A stretch of 64,000 bases of DNA from Caryophanales bacterium UBA6449. Its GTDB lineage: Bacteria; Bacillota_I; Bacilli_A; RFN20; CAG-288. The first letter of the stretch is position 1. Each line of letters begins with the position of its first letter. The stretch lies in assembly GCA_002437105.1 (NCBI GenBank), contig DJOB01000006.1:299879-363878 (forward strand), written 5' to 3'. The notes under the pieces are model-generated. The model was not told the origin of the DNA. It saw only the letters and a program-made list of their open reading frames with translations, and ran no database searches. A program made the translations under genes and the position numbers. Shown one piece after another: positions 35,055 to 43,560 of the stretch.

Positions 35055-35951
35055 GTGAATCTAATCCAAAAGACAGAGCAGTCATTCAGCGGGGTAACTG
35101 TTCTAAAGGTGGTTGCGGAAGGTGTTAAACCCTTTGCGGCAATGCAGATCATCCACGGCTCTTTGGAGTACAAGGAACGCTACATGCCCTTCATCAAATT
35201 CCTAGCGGAGCGGGGATATGTCGTCTACATCTCGGATCTAAGGGGACACGGTGCCAATGTCTCAGCTGAATATCCCCGCGGACATATGAAGGATGTGTGG
35301 GAGATAATCGATGATCAGAAGGATGTGAACAACCTGATCAGAGCGGAATATCCGTCGATTCCCCATATTCTTTTTGGCCACTCGCTCGGATCGATATTCG
35401 CTAGGCTCTACACGGCTAAATACGACGATTCTATCGATTGCCTGATTCTCTCCGGTACCGCTAATCGGCGGCCGTTTGCTTCGTTGGGACCTATCGTGGT
35501 CGATATAGTATCGATATTTACTGGCGGAATGAAAGGACACGCGAGGATCCTGAATAGGATGTCGGGACTGGATGCGCCGACCGACGAGTGGCTATCCTAC
35601 TCCAAGAGAAATCTCGAGAATCACAGAAACGATCCTAATATGATTCCGATGTTTACTAATGGTGGTTTCAAAATCCTATTTAAAGCAGACTCGCTACTCA
35701 ATAAGAAGAAGCTCTATAGATTTAAGAATCCTAAGCTTCCAATTCTATCGGTGACTGGAGAAGATGATCCAGTTACTGGATTTAAGAAGGGATTGACGGC
35801 CTCCATGAGATTTCTCGGCAAGGTCGGATATCACAATCTGGAGAGCATCGTCTATCCGCACATGATGCACGAGGTGCTGAACGAGGACGAGGGTGAGAAA
35901 GTTATGAAGGATATCGATTCCTTCATCAGGAAGAGCCTTAAGCTCTTCTGA
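35055..35951 (+). CDS. Alpha/beta hydrolase (monoacylglycerol lipase-like)
   Basis: 298 residues of Hydrolase_4 type. Oxyanion region QIIHGSLEYKERY, nucleophile GHSLGS, acid in VTGEDDPVT, histidine in YPHMMHEVL. The ATG at 35037 is in frame, but AGGAGG at 35040-35045 lies inside those codons and points to the GTG at 35055 nine bases later. Substrate probably a lysolipid or acylglycerol (family inference). Its last 14 bases overlap the convergent amidohydrolase gene. Confidence 0.87.
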   Translation: MNLIQKTEQSFSGVTVLKVVAEGVKPFAAMQIIHGSLEYKERYMPFIKFLAERGYVVYISDLRGHGANVSAEYPRGHMKDVWEIIDDQKDVNNLIRAEYPSIPHILFGHSLGSIFARLYTAKYDDSIDCLILSGTANRRPFASLGPIVVDIVSIFTGGMKGHARILNRMSGLDAPTDEWLSYSKRNLENHRNDPNMIPMFTNGGFKILFKADSLLNKKKLYRFKNPKLPILSVTGEDDPVTGFKKGLTASMRFLGKVGYHNLESIVYPHMMHEVLNEDEGEKVMKDIDSFIRKSLKLF

Positions 35952-37248
35952 CGCGGTGCTTGATCGGACGGGGGGCACGTATTCTGTTGGTGATCTTCTG
36001 CGCTCTCTGATAGATATCCTCCGGGTCGAAATCAGTTTTGAACTCTCCATCCATATAGAGGATACGACCGTTGATCATGGTCATCTTCACGCAGTCTTTC
36101 TCGCCGGAATAGACGATGTTGCGGGCGATATCGTTGAAGGGCTGCATGCTGGGACGATGCAGATCGATCATGATGATGTCTGCTTTCTTTCCTACTTTGA
36201 GGTCGTCGCAATCGAATAGTCGCATGATCCTGGCGGAGTTTACGGTGGCCATCTGCAGAACGGTTAGAACATCGAGAGCGGTGGGATCACTGTTCTGCAG
36301 CTTCTGAAGGATGGTCGATAGATACATCTCCCTGAACATATCCAGGGCATTATTCGAGCCCGGCCCATCTGTACCTAGACCGATATTGATGCCCTTTTCC
36401 ATGCAGTAGAGAATGTGCATTATTCCTGAAGCCAGTTTGGCATTGCTGCCGGGGTTAGTCACTATTCCTACTCCTCTGTCTCTCAGGATATACTGCTCAT
36501 TTTCCGACAGGTGAACGCCGTGGAAGATGCCTCCCCCGCAGTTGAAGATTCCGAGGGAATCGAGATACTCGATAGGACGCATCGATCGGTTTCTATCTAT
36601 GCAGGAATCGACATCTCTGAGCGTTTCGTTCGAGTGGGTATAGACGGGGAGATGGTATTTTTTTGCGAGGGCTGCTGTCTTGACCAGATCGTCGTGGACG
36701 ACTGTGTACTCGGCGTGAAATCCCAGCTGATAGGTGACTAGCCCGTCCTCCATATGGCCGTTGAGGTATTCGGATTCGTATCGGCTATATCTCTCGGGAT
36801 AACCGGCAGGCTGAAGGAGGACTACGGAGCGCATTCCCATATCCTTGGCGGCTTGGGCTTGCTCTTCGGGGTTTAGATACATATCGAAGACGGAGGTTAT
36901 TCCGCTGGTTAGATACTCGAGGAAGGAGACCTTCGATAGTTCCCGGATGTCGCCCGGCTGCAGTCTGGACTCCATGGGGAAGATCACCCGGTTCAGCCAG
37001 TCCCACAGTTTGTAGCCGTCGGAGGCGGAGCGCGCAAAGCACATCGCGGAGTGGGCGTGCCCATTTTTGAAACCGGGCATCAGCACATTCCCGTCGCAGT
37101 CGATGATAGTGGTGTTGGATCTATCTTTGATTTCGATGTGTTTTGCGATCTGGGCGATGCGATCTTTGCATACTAGAAGATCACCTTCCTTTATCTTGAC
37201 TTTCGGAGTTACAGTGAGAATCCTTGCGTTCTTGAAAAGCGTATCCAT
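35938..37248 (-). CDS. Amidohydrolase of the TRZ/ATZ group (MtaD-like deaminase)
   Basis: 436-residue metal hydrolase. The HxH motif GFKNGHAHSAM, metal histidines in THSNETL and GVHLSENE, and the acid in GLGTDGPGSNN are present. N- and C-terminal strands form the composite beta-sandwich (GKKADIIMIDL). Closest named activities are 5-methylthioadenosine/S-adenosylhomocysteine or guanine-type deamination; which one is undetermined. GAGGAC before the ATG. Confidence 0.88.
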   Translation of the reverse strand: MDTLFKNARILTVTPKVKIKEGDLLVCKDRIAQIAKHIEIKDRSNTTIIDCDGNVLMPGFKNGHAHSAMCFARSASDGYKLWDWLNRVIFPMESRLQPGDIRELSKVSFLEYLTSGITSVFDMYLNPEEQAQAAKDMGMRSVVLLQPAGYPERYSRYESEYLNGHMEDGLVTYQLGFHAEYTVVHDDLVKTAALAKKYHLPVYTHSNETLRDVDSCIDRNRSMRPIEYLDSLGIFNCGGGIFHGVHLSENEQYILRDRGVGIVTNPGSNAKLASGIMHILYCMEKGINIGLGTDGPGSNNALDMFREMYLSTILQKLQNSDPTALDVLTVLQMATVNSARIMRLFDCDDLKVGKKADIIMIDLHRPSMQPFNDIARNIVYSGEKDCVKMTMINGRILYMDGEFKTDFDPEDIYQRAQKITNRIRAPRPIKHRVRRA

Positions 37249-37361
37249 ATTTTGTCCTCTTTTTTAATGTAGGATTCTATACGAAATGAATATTTTTTAA
37301 CTATTCAAATAACATGGTGGCGATGATAAATTACAATCTATCAGAGTGACGGAGGAATCTA

Positions 37362-38294
37362 GTGTACATGTTTGTCACGCGGTCGCAAAGGGAGCGGGTT
37401 ATTGCTGATTGGAAGAGCGAAAGGGAGAAGAGAGCTGGTATCTCCATTGCTCACAAGCTGGATGTGAAGACGGAAAATAAGACCTATAACTGGGGCGGAA
37501 AAGATTATGCATTAAATCTAATACACCCCTTGGGAAAGGCAAATCACCTGCCTACCATCTTTGATATTCACAGTGGAGGTTTCGCAAGGGGAACCCATGT
37601 TACCGATATTCCGATGGATGAGTACCTCGCTAGGCAGGGACTGACAGTCGTGAATATTGAATATCCTCAGCCGGAAGTCGCCTCGTACAGGGATACCCTC
37701 TTGGCTATCGTCGCCGCGATGAGGGAAGCGATGAAGAGTGAGTGGGTCGATCGGAATTACCTGTTCGACATGGGTCTCTCGGCCGGAGCTAGCTATGCAC
37801 TGGTGATCGCGTGCCTATCTTCCGATGCCCAGCAGGCTGAGGAGTTCCTCGGCCAAGCGCTCTCCGATCTGCACTTCCAGGGAATCATCCTCAATCATCC
37901 CGTCGTTTATCTGACGCAGTTCTATAAGGGACTCAAGCCCGCTGAGCGATCTGTCTTAAAGAAGTTTATGTTCCCGCGAAAGGATTCGCTCTATCGTCTG
38001 GTTAAGGATCCTTCAGGCCTCCTTCATTCAGTGCAGGATAAGCTGCCGCCTATCAGGATTATTGCTTCCCAGGGGGATATCAAGTACTTCTATCAGAGTC
38101 AGCAGCTGATCGCCTATCTGACCAACCAGGATTTTAAGATCGCCTCCCAGGTCCTCTCTGATGAGAATCTTGATCATCTGTTCAATGTTAAGGATTATGA
38201 GAATCTCAATTCGTTCATCGTGAATAATACGACGGCTAATTTTGTCCTCACCAATTCGCGACTGAGGAGGGTTGAAGATGTCTCTAATAGCTAG
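37362..38294 (+). CDS. Alpha/beta hydrolase, esterase-like (first of tandem pair)
   Basis: 310 residues from a GTG at 37362, six bases after GGAGG. Oxyanion strand FDIHSGGFARGTH replaces the classical HGGG of hormone-sensitive-lipase esterases; nucleophile elbow GLSAGAS. Acid and histidine are likely in ASQGDIKY and ENLDHLF. It overlaps the next gene, a more canonical relative, by 17 bases, so the pair arose by duplication and is co-translated. Confidence 0.8.
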   Translation: MYMFVTRSQRERVIADWKSEREKRAGISIAHKLDVKTENKTYNWGGKDYALNLIHPLGKANHLPTIFDIHSGGFARGTHVTDIPMDEYLARQGLTVVNIEYPQPEVASYRDTLLAIVAAMREAMKSEWVDRNYLFDMGLSAGASYALVIACLSSDAQQAEEFLGQALSDLHFQGIILNHPVVYLTQFYKGLKPAERSVLKKFMFPRKDSLYRLVKDPSGLLHSVQDKLPPIRIIASQGDIKYFYQSQQLIAYLTNQDFKIASQVLSDENLDHLFNVKDYENLNSFIVNNTTANFVLTNSRLRRVEDVSNS

Positions 38295-39207
38295 GAGGCG
38301 TATGGAGAAGACCTGGAAGAGGGTAGCGGAATCGGACAAGGAGCGACTGAGCAAACTGGTTATCCCTCGAGGCGTGAGCTTTAGGACCTTCAGGTATGTT
38401 GAGGACGATAATCCGCTTCATACTCTCTCTATCTACTGGCCGAGCAATCGTACTTCCGATTCTCCGGTGGTGATAGATATCCATGGCGGTGGTTGGATGT
38501 ATGGTTCCAAGGAGGTGAATCGGCCTTTCGATATTTCACTCGCCTCGCTGGGGGTGGCAGTGGTCGGTATCTCCTTTCGGCTCCTGCCGCAGACCGACCT
38601 CTCTGGCATGCTTCAAGACATCTTTAAAGCGGTAGAGTTTGCCTATTCCAAGAGGATTGCGCTTCGTCTCGATTTCACTAAGACCTTTATCACGGGCGAT
38701 AGCGCTGGAGGACAGTTAGCTGGTCTGATCACGGGGATGCAGGAGCTTCCCTTTCTTTTGGATAAGGTCGGTGTAAAACCTTTTCCATTCAAGATAAGAG
38801 CGGTAAATTTCAATCATCCCGTTCCTTATATTAAGGATTCGGTAATAGTATCGGCCGGCAGATTAGCGAGCCGTCTGGGAGTGGATGAGATGATGCGCAT
38901 GATGTTTGGTCCTCGACTCTTCCGAGATAAGAAGTATGCGAAGCTCTGCTCGGATTTTGATGCACTCATCGCCGATGTGAAGTCTTTCCCTCCCAGCCTG
39001 ATAACCACTTCTACTGGCGATAGGTCATTCAATGCGCAAGCGCATCACCTCTATGAGACGCTGAAGAATAGAGGGGTCGAGGTGGAGCTGTTTGAAGTGC
39101 CTGATGAGAAACACGTATACAACGTGATACACATGGATACTCCAATAGGTATAAAAGCCAATAAGAGAATTGTAAATTTCTTTATGATGCATCAAGGGAG
39201 AGACTGA
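38278..39207 (+). CDS. Alpha/beta hydrolase-3 esterase (second of tandem pair)
   Basis: 309 residues of the hormone-sensitive-lipase esterase type. Canonical oxyanion motif IDIHGGGWMYG, nucleophile GDSAGG, acid in TSTGDRSF and histidine in DEKHVYN. GAGGAGG at 38264-38270 is seven bases before the ATG at 38278. Acts on small acyl esters in family members; true substrate unknown. Confidence 0.88.
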   Translation: MSLIARRRMEKTWKRVAESDKERLSKLVIPRGVSFRTFRYVEDDNPLHTLSIYWPSNRTSDSPVVIDIHGGGWMYGSKEVNRPFDISLASLGVAVVGISFRLLPQTDLSGMLQDIFKAVEFAYSKRIALRLDFTKTFITGDSAGGQLAGLITGMQELPFLLDKVGVKPFPFKIRAVNFNHPVPYIKDSVIVSAGRLASRLGVDEMMRMMFGPRLFRDKKYAKLCSDFDALIADVKSFPPSLITTSTGDRSFNAQAHHLYETLKNRGVEVELFEVPDEKHVYNVIHMDTPIGIKANKRIVNFFMMHQGRD

Positions 39208-39276
39208 TATTAGTTTTATTTAGAAATATTTTCCTTAGATAACAATCTATAGATAAAAGTAAATGGACCATATCGG

Positions 39277-39828
39277 ATGCAAGAGATAGATTTTAGAGAT
39301 ATCGAGCTCAATGCGGATAGGATTTTCGCTGAGAATTGGGGCTTGCTCGCTGCTGGAGATAAGAGCGATTGGAACTGTATGACCATCAGTTGGGGGATGC
39401 TGGGATCCATCTGGGGGCAGGGCTGGGGTGAACCCAGCTGCATTGTCTTTGTTCGCCCTCAGCGCTATACCAAGATATTCATGGATAGATCCGTTAGATT
39501 CTCGATCTCCTTTTTCCCAAGGTCCAATCAAGAGGACTTGAGGTACCTCGGCTCTCATTCCCGGTGGCAGGTGCCAGACAAGGTTGAACATACCTGCTTG
39601 ACTCCCGATATTTTGAACGGTGAAGTTGTATTTAAGGAAGCGGTCCTCACACTCGTCTGTCGGAAGCTCTATCAGCAGACGATGAAAGAGGAATGCTTCA
39701 TCGATCAGGATACGATTAAGAAGTGGTATCCCTTGAAGGATTTTCACGACCTCTATATCGCGAGAATCGAAAAGACACTGATTCCCGACGGTAGTTCAGT
39801 GTCTGATCTCAAGAGACTTCTCAGCTAG
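39277..39828 (+). CDS. Flavin reductase-like / flavoredoxin domain protein
   Basis: 183-residue FMN-binding protein. The split-barrel pattern NWGLLAAGDKSDWNCMTISWG followed by EPSCIVFVRPQRYT and FSISFF matches the flavin-reductase-like family used as FMN electron carriers. Weak ribosome binding site. Its stop overlaps the convergent ABC permease by four bases. Confidence 0.82.
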   Translation: MQEIDFRDIELNADRIFAENWGLLAAGDKSDWNCMTISWGMLGSIWGQGWGEPSCIVFVRPQRYTKIFMDRSVRFSISFFPRSNQEDLRYLGSHSRWQVPDKVEHTCLTPDILNGEVVFKEAVLTLVCRKLYQQTMKEECFIDQDTIKKWYPLKDFHDLYIARIEKTLIPDGSSVSDLKRLLS

Positions 39829-40469
39829 ATATCTCTCTTCTTTAAAATATTTACCGATAGTAAGTATGAAGGGTAGAGGATCGCTGGGGCGATCGCTATC
39901 CCTATCAGAAGGTATATCCAAGAGTATTGGAACGAATCTATCGCCTTCTCTAGAGTTGGAATCAGTGCAGGGACGATTCCGAATATGCCGACGCCACCGA
40001 TCAGACCAGTGGCTAGGGCGATGATGAAGGCGAGTGACCACTTTGGCGCATTTCTGAAATATATCGGTAGCAGGGTCGCATCGAAGAGGGTGAAGCAGAT
40101 AACGCCGATACCGGTGAGAGAGACGATATTTGTTATCGTATCGGTATTGTTTGATTCTGGGTATATCACTAGGTTAGATATGAGACCGAAAGGAATGCAG
40201 AGGAGTAGAAAGGCTACTTCAATAATTATCAGTACCAGGAATTTTGAAGCGATGTACTGCTTCTTGCTGATAGGGAGCAGCGAGGAGAACATGAAGTCGT
40301 TTCCTTCAGCCATGGTCGTGAGGATGGCGTTCAGGAAAGTCATGGGGTAGAAGTATATGAAGGCGTAGGGAAAATTAGGGGGAACGAAGAAGATCAGGAC
40401 GAACAGGAAGAGCGTGTAGCAGATAGGTTTGACAACTAGTTTAAAATCTTTATAGATTAAAGTCTTCAT
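39825..40469 (-). CDS. ABC-2 type transporter permease
   Basis: 214-residue membrane protein with about six helices (VKPICYTLFLFVLIFFVPP, VLIIIEVAFLLLCIPFGL and later ones). Short and divergent, in the ABC2_membrane_2 style. It overlaps its ATPase by 20 bases and has GGAGA before the ATG. Such GntR-less pairs often export lipids or peptides; substrate unknown. Confidence 0.83.
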   Translation of the reverse strand: MKTLIYKDFKLVVKPICYTLFLFVLIFFVPPNFPYAFIYFYPMTFLNAILTTMAEGNDFMFSSLLPISKKQYIASKFLVLIIIEVAFLLLCIPFGLISNLVIYPESNNTDTITNIVSLTGIGVICFTLFDATLLPIYFRNAPKWSLAFIIALATGLIGGVGIFGIVPALIPTLEKAIDSFQYSWIYLLIGIAIAPAILYPSYLLSVNILKKRDI

Positions 40470-41322
40470 AGTTATCTCCTCTCTCGGTCAATACCATGAT
40501 CTCCTCGATGGAGGGTATCGTGGTCTTCAGGTCGGGTAGATCGCTCGGAACATCCTTAGCGTTCACTAGAGCTGAGAAGTGGTCCTGTTCGGTTTTTAAG
40601 CCGATTATTGGAAGACTTTTAATCTCTTCTAATCTATTATCGGGTCCTTGGATCAAGCGGTAGGACGATTTGAAACTGACTAGACTTCCTGAATTGATCA
40701 GTCTTCCTCCCTTGATATAGATGATGTGATCGGCTACCTGTTCTAGATCCGATACTATCTGAGTCGAGAAGAGAATCGCACGTTCTCTGTCCTTGACGAA
40801 GTCTTTGAAGATCGAGAGGATCTCGTCTCTCGAGAAGGGGTCGAGTCCCGAGGTGGGTTCATCGAGGATCAACAGCTTTGCGTGGTGTGAAAGGGCGAGC
40901 GTCAGGAGGTATTTAGTCTTCATGCCGTTCGAGAGCTCTTTGAATCTCTTACCATCCTCGAGTTTGAATCTAGACATCAGCCGCGTATAGATGTCGTAGT
41001 CGAATCGCTTGTAGAATGGGGCGATGGCCGAGGTTATCGTCTTCAGCCTATCTTGGGGAAATATATTCAGACCACCCAACAGTAGCGATACGTCCTGCTT
41101 GAGCTGGATGTCCGCGATCTCATCCGTGTTCTGTCCGAAGAGGGAGACTGTTCCCGATGTTTTTTCAATCAGGTTGTAGATGGCTTTGATTATGGTGGTC
41201 TTACCAGCGCCGTTCATTCCGATCATCCCGACGATACTGCCCGGTTCGATCGCGAAGGATATGTCCTTTAGTTTGAAGGTCTTGTAATCCTTGCTGAGGT
41301 TTTCTACTCTGAGTATTTCCAT
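40450..41322 (-). CDS. ABC transporter ATP-binding protein
   Basis: 290 residues. Walker A GMNGAGKTT, a divergent signature ELSNGMKTKYLL (LSNGM for LSGGQ, normal in this YtrB-like subgroup), Walker B LLILDEPTSGLD. The frame is open to a TTG at 41349 that would overlap the upstream Nudix gene; GGAG ten bases before the ATG at 41322 makes that start preferable. Confidence 0.88.
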   Translation of the reverse strand: MEILRVENLSKDYKTFKLKDISFAIEPGSIVGMIGMNGAGKTTIIKAIYNLIEKTSGTVSLFGQNTDEIADIQLKQDVSLLLGGLNIFPQDRLKTITSAIAPFYKRFDYDIYTRLMSRFKLEDGKRFKELSNGMKTKYLLTLALSHHAKLLILDEPTSGLDPFSRDEILSIFKDFVKDRERAILFSTQIVSDLEQVADHIIYIKGGRLINSGSLVSFKSSYRLIQGPDNRLEEIKSLPIIGLKTEQDHFSALVNAKDVPSDLPDLKTTIPSIEEIMVLTERGDNYEDFNL

Positions 41323-41327
41323 AGGTG

Positions 41328-41789
41328 TTACTCCAGCGTTCTCTTCCAACTGTTATCAGGTTGTTTTCTAAAAACGATGTCGGTTATCTCGGGATTAGAA
41401 CACACTTCGAGTATCGCATCCATGTCAGCGGCCCAATCGTCTTTGGCGATATCTTCTAACTTCGCGAATCTGAGCTTGCCCTCGACGGAATCGTGTAGCT
41501 GACCGGTAAACTTATTCGCTGAGTAGATGAAGACCAGATAGGCATCCTGTCCCTCGGTGGTCTTGAATTCCATGATCCCCTCGAGCTTAGGATTCAGGAT
41601 TGTAAGACCCGTCTCTTCTTTTATCTCTCGCTTGATGCTATCGACGATCGTCTCGCCTCTTTCGACATGTCCGCCGGGGAGAGTCCATCCTGGCCAATCC
41701 TTTTTTAGTCTCTTCTGGATGAGAAAACGTCCTTGATCATCTCTGATCAAGCACATATTAGTCATTTCCACTCTGAGTGTTCTATCCAT
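41328..41789 (-). CDS. Nudix hydrolase, MutT/8-oxo-dGTP type
   Basis: 153 residues with complete Nudix box (GHVERGETIVDSIKREIKEE, then TGL). The N-terminal strand NMCLIRDDQGRFLIQKR matches the YtkD/MutT group of Firmicutes. Five bases upstream of the ABC pair and on the same strand, so likely co-transcribed. AAGGAG before the ATG. Confidence 0.87.
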   Translation of the reverse strand: MDRTLRVEMTNMCLIRDDQGRFLIQKRLKKDWPGWTLPGGHVERGETIVDSIKREIKEETGLTILNPKLEGIMEFKTTEGQDAYLVFIYSANKFTGQLHDSVEGKLRFAKLEDIAKDDWAADMDAILEVCSNPEITDIVFRKQPDNSWKRTLE

Positions 41790-41866
41790 ATGAACTCCTT
41801 AGCCGAGGTTGATTCTATCAAAAAGTAACTTTGGTAAAAAAGCGACATGCCACTCTGAAAGGGAAG

Positions 41867-41893
41867 ATAAAAGGCTAGAAATCTCTTCTAGCC
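41867..41893 (-). terminator. Intrinsic terminator of the glycosyltransferase cluster
   Basis: Minus strand GGCTAGAA-gagat-TTCTAGCC followed by TTTTAT, 30 bases after the last gene. Confidence 0.82.
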
Positions 41894-41922
41894 TCAGCGT
41901 ATTTAAGTCCGTTTCTATGTTA

Positions 41923-43560
41923 TTAAACGGCCGCCAGATAGAACAGGCTGGACGCGGCGGCATAGATGCAGACATCGACATTCAAGGCTGAAATCAGATG
42001 GTTGGTGGGATTATCCTTCTGAAGGCTGTAGGCGTCGTTGAAGCGGGTCGCCAGCATCGCGAATCCGAGGAGGATGGGGACGATGTAGCGGAAGTCCATA
42101 GTGCAGCCGTAGGGCATCTTGATGTTGAAGTAGAACATCATCAAGACCTCGGAGAGGATGAGAGCCACCGCAAAACCATAGTCTTTTCTTACGATGCCCT
42201 TCTTCTGAACTAGATACGCGATACCTATAGTGACGAACAGGAAGAATTGCACATAGGCAGCGACGAAAGCGACGAAGGCGAAGGCTTCTCCCTGCCAATA
42301 TGAGAATTCACCGAAGATGGAGGTTTTCACGAGGTAGGTGGGGAGGTTATAGTCCTCGAAGGGTGAGGCGAAGAAAACATTGGTGGTCAGGTCGTGGATG
42401 GACAGAGGAGTCAGGAAGCGACTGAAGAAGTTGACATCAGCCACCGATAGAGCTGAATTGAGGTTGGAGAACACCCAACCGAAGGGGAAGCCCATCACGA
42501 AGTGGGAATAGAAGACGAACCAGAGACCTAGGGGAGCTGCAATGCCGAGGAATATTAGATACTGTCCTATCAGGGATCCGACCCTGTCCTTGGCGCGTAT
42601 CCTTTCGATGAGGACGACGAGGAAGCAGAAGGCCATCGGCAGGGCGATGATCGCTCCGTTGAGTTTGGTCATCATGGCCAGGCCGATAGAAGCAGCCGCT
42701 AGGAGCAGGGGGATGATTCCTCTTTTATTCTTATAGAATCTCAGGGTGAAATAGAGGCTTAGGCTCGATAGCATCACGCATAGAGTATCGTTGTTCAGCT
42801 GCCCTCCCAGCTGAACCAGACGGGGGAAGAAGAAGCAGAAAATCGCACCGATCAGGAGTCCCTTCTCAGTTTTGGCGAAGAGGCTGACCGATCTGAAGAA
42901 GAAGAAAGAGGCGATCAGGGAGTAGAAGCAGGAGAGGATCTGGTTGGCGCCGTAGAGGTTGTAGAGATCGAGGGCAGAATCTTGGGTGTATCCCATAGCG
43001 ATCCAAGGCTTGAGGTAATCGATGTTGATATCTTTCATGCGACAGAGGGAGAGGAAGGGTTGAAAGAGTCGCATGAACATGCCTTGGATGAAGGCGTTCA
43101 GCGGTGGGTGATAGAACTGATAGGCAGTCTCTGGCGTGTTGTACTGGGTCGGCAGTTTTCCAGTGAGGTAGAAGCTGACGGCGTAGGGGAAGTGACCATC
43201 CTGCCTAGTTCCGGTGGAGAAGGTGTCGTACTGCCTCAGCGTCATCGGGGTTACCAGCATGTAGCAGAGGTGCACGAATACGGAAGCGAGAAACAGGATC
43301 AGCAGCAATCTTCGGGTGGTGAGCTTTCCCGTCAGTTTCAGGTAGATTCCCACGCAAGCGATGATCATGATCATGGAGACGGAGAAGATCTGGGCGATCA
43401 TGCCGTTTCGCACGACTCCGTATAGCGGTTTGAAGATCAGGTAGGAAGCGAAGATCAGGATGAAGATGAGAGCGAAGAGGAGCGTCTCCCACCACGCCCG
43501 GTTTTTAAAGTCCAACAGGTCTTTAGGTTTTCGACTATCGCTTGGAGCTGTTTCCATCAT
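41923..43560 (-). CDS. Membrane glycosyltransferase, GT39/ArnT-like
   Basis: 545-residue polytopic protein with about 12 helices and the extracytoplasmic loop QYDTFSTGTRQDGHFPYAVSFYLTGKLP after helix 2-3, where family enzymes hold the catalytic acid. Such GT-C enzymes use polyprenyl-phosphate sugars outside the membrane. The frame opens at 43611, but GAGGAGAAGG sits just before the ATG at 43560, giving a 26-base overlap with the upstream gene. Third gene of a cluster with a GT2 synthase and an FAD enzyme. Confidence 0.8.
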   Translation of the reverse strand: MMETAPSDSRKPKDLLDFKNRAWWETLLFALIFILIFASYLIFKPLYGVVRNGMIAQIFSVSMIMIIACVGIYLKLTGKLTTRRLLLILFLASVFVHLCYMLVTPMTLRQYDTFSTGTRQDGHFPYAVSFYLTGKLPTQYNTPETAYQFYHPPLNAFIQGMFMRLFQPFLSLCRMKDINIDYLKPWIAMGYTQDSALDLYNLYGANQILSCFYSLIASFFFFRSVSLFAKTEKGLLIGAIFCFFFPRLVQLGGQLNNDTLCVMLSSLSLYFTLRFYKNKRGIIPLLLAAASIGLAMMTKLNGAIIALPMAFCFLVVLIERIRAKDRVGSLIGQYLIFLGIAAPLGLWFVFYSHFVMGFPFGWVFSNLNSALSVADVNFFSRFLTPLSIHDLTTNVFFASPFEDYNLPTYLVKTSIFGEFSYWQGEAFAFVAFVAAYVQFFLFVTIGIAYLVQKKGIVRKDYGFAVALILSEVLMMFYFNIKMPYGCTMDFRYIVPILLGFAMLATRFNDAYSLQKDNPTNHLISALNVDVCIYAAASSLFYLAAV

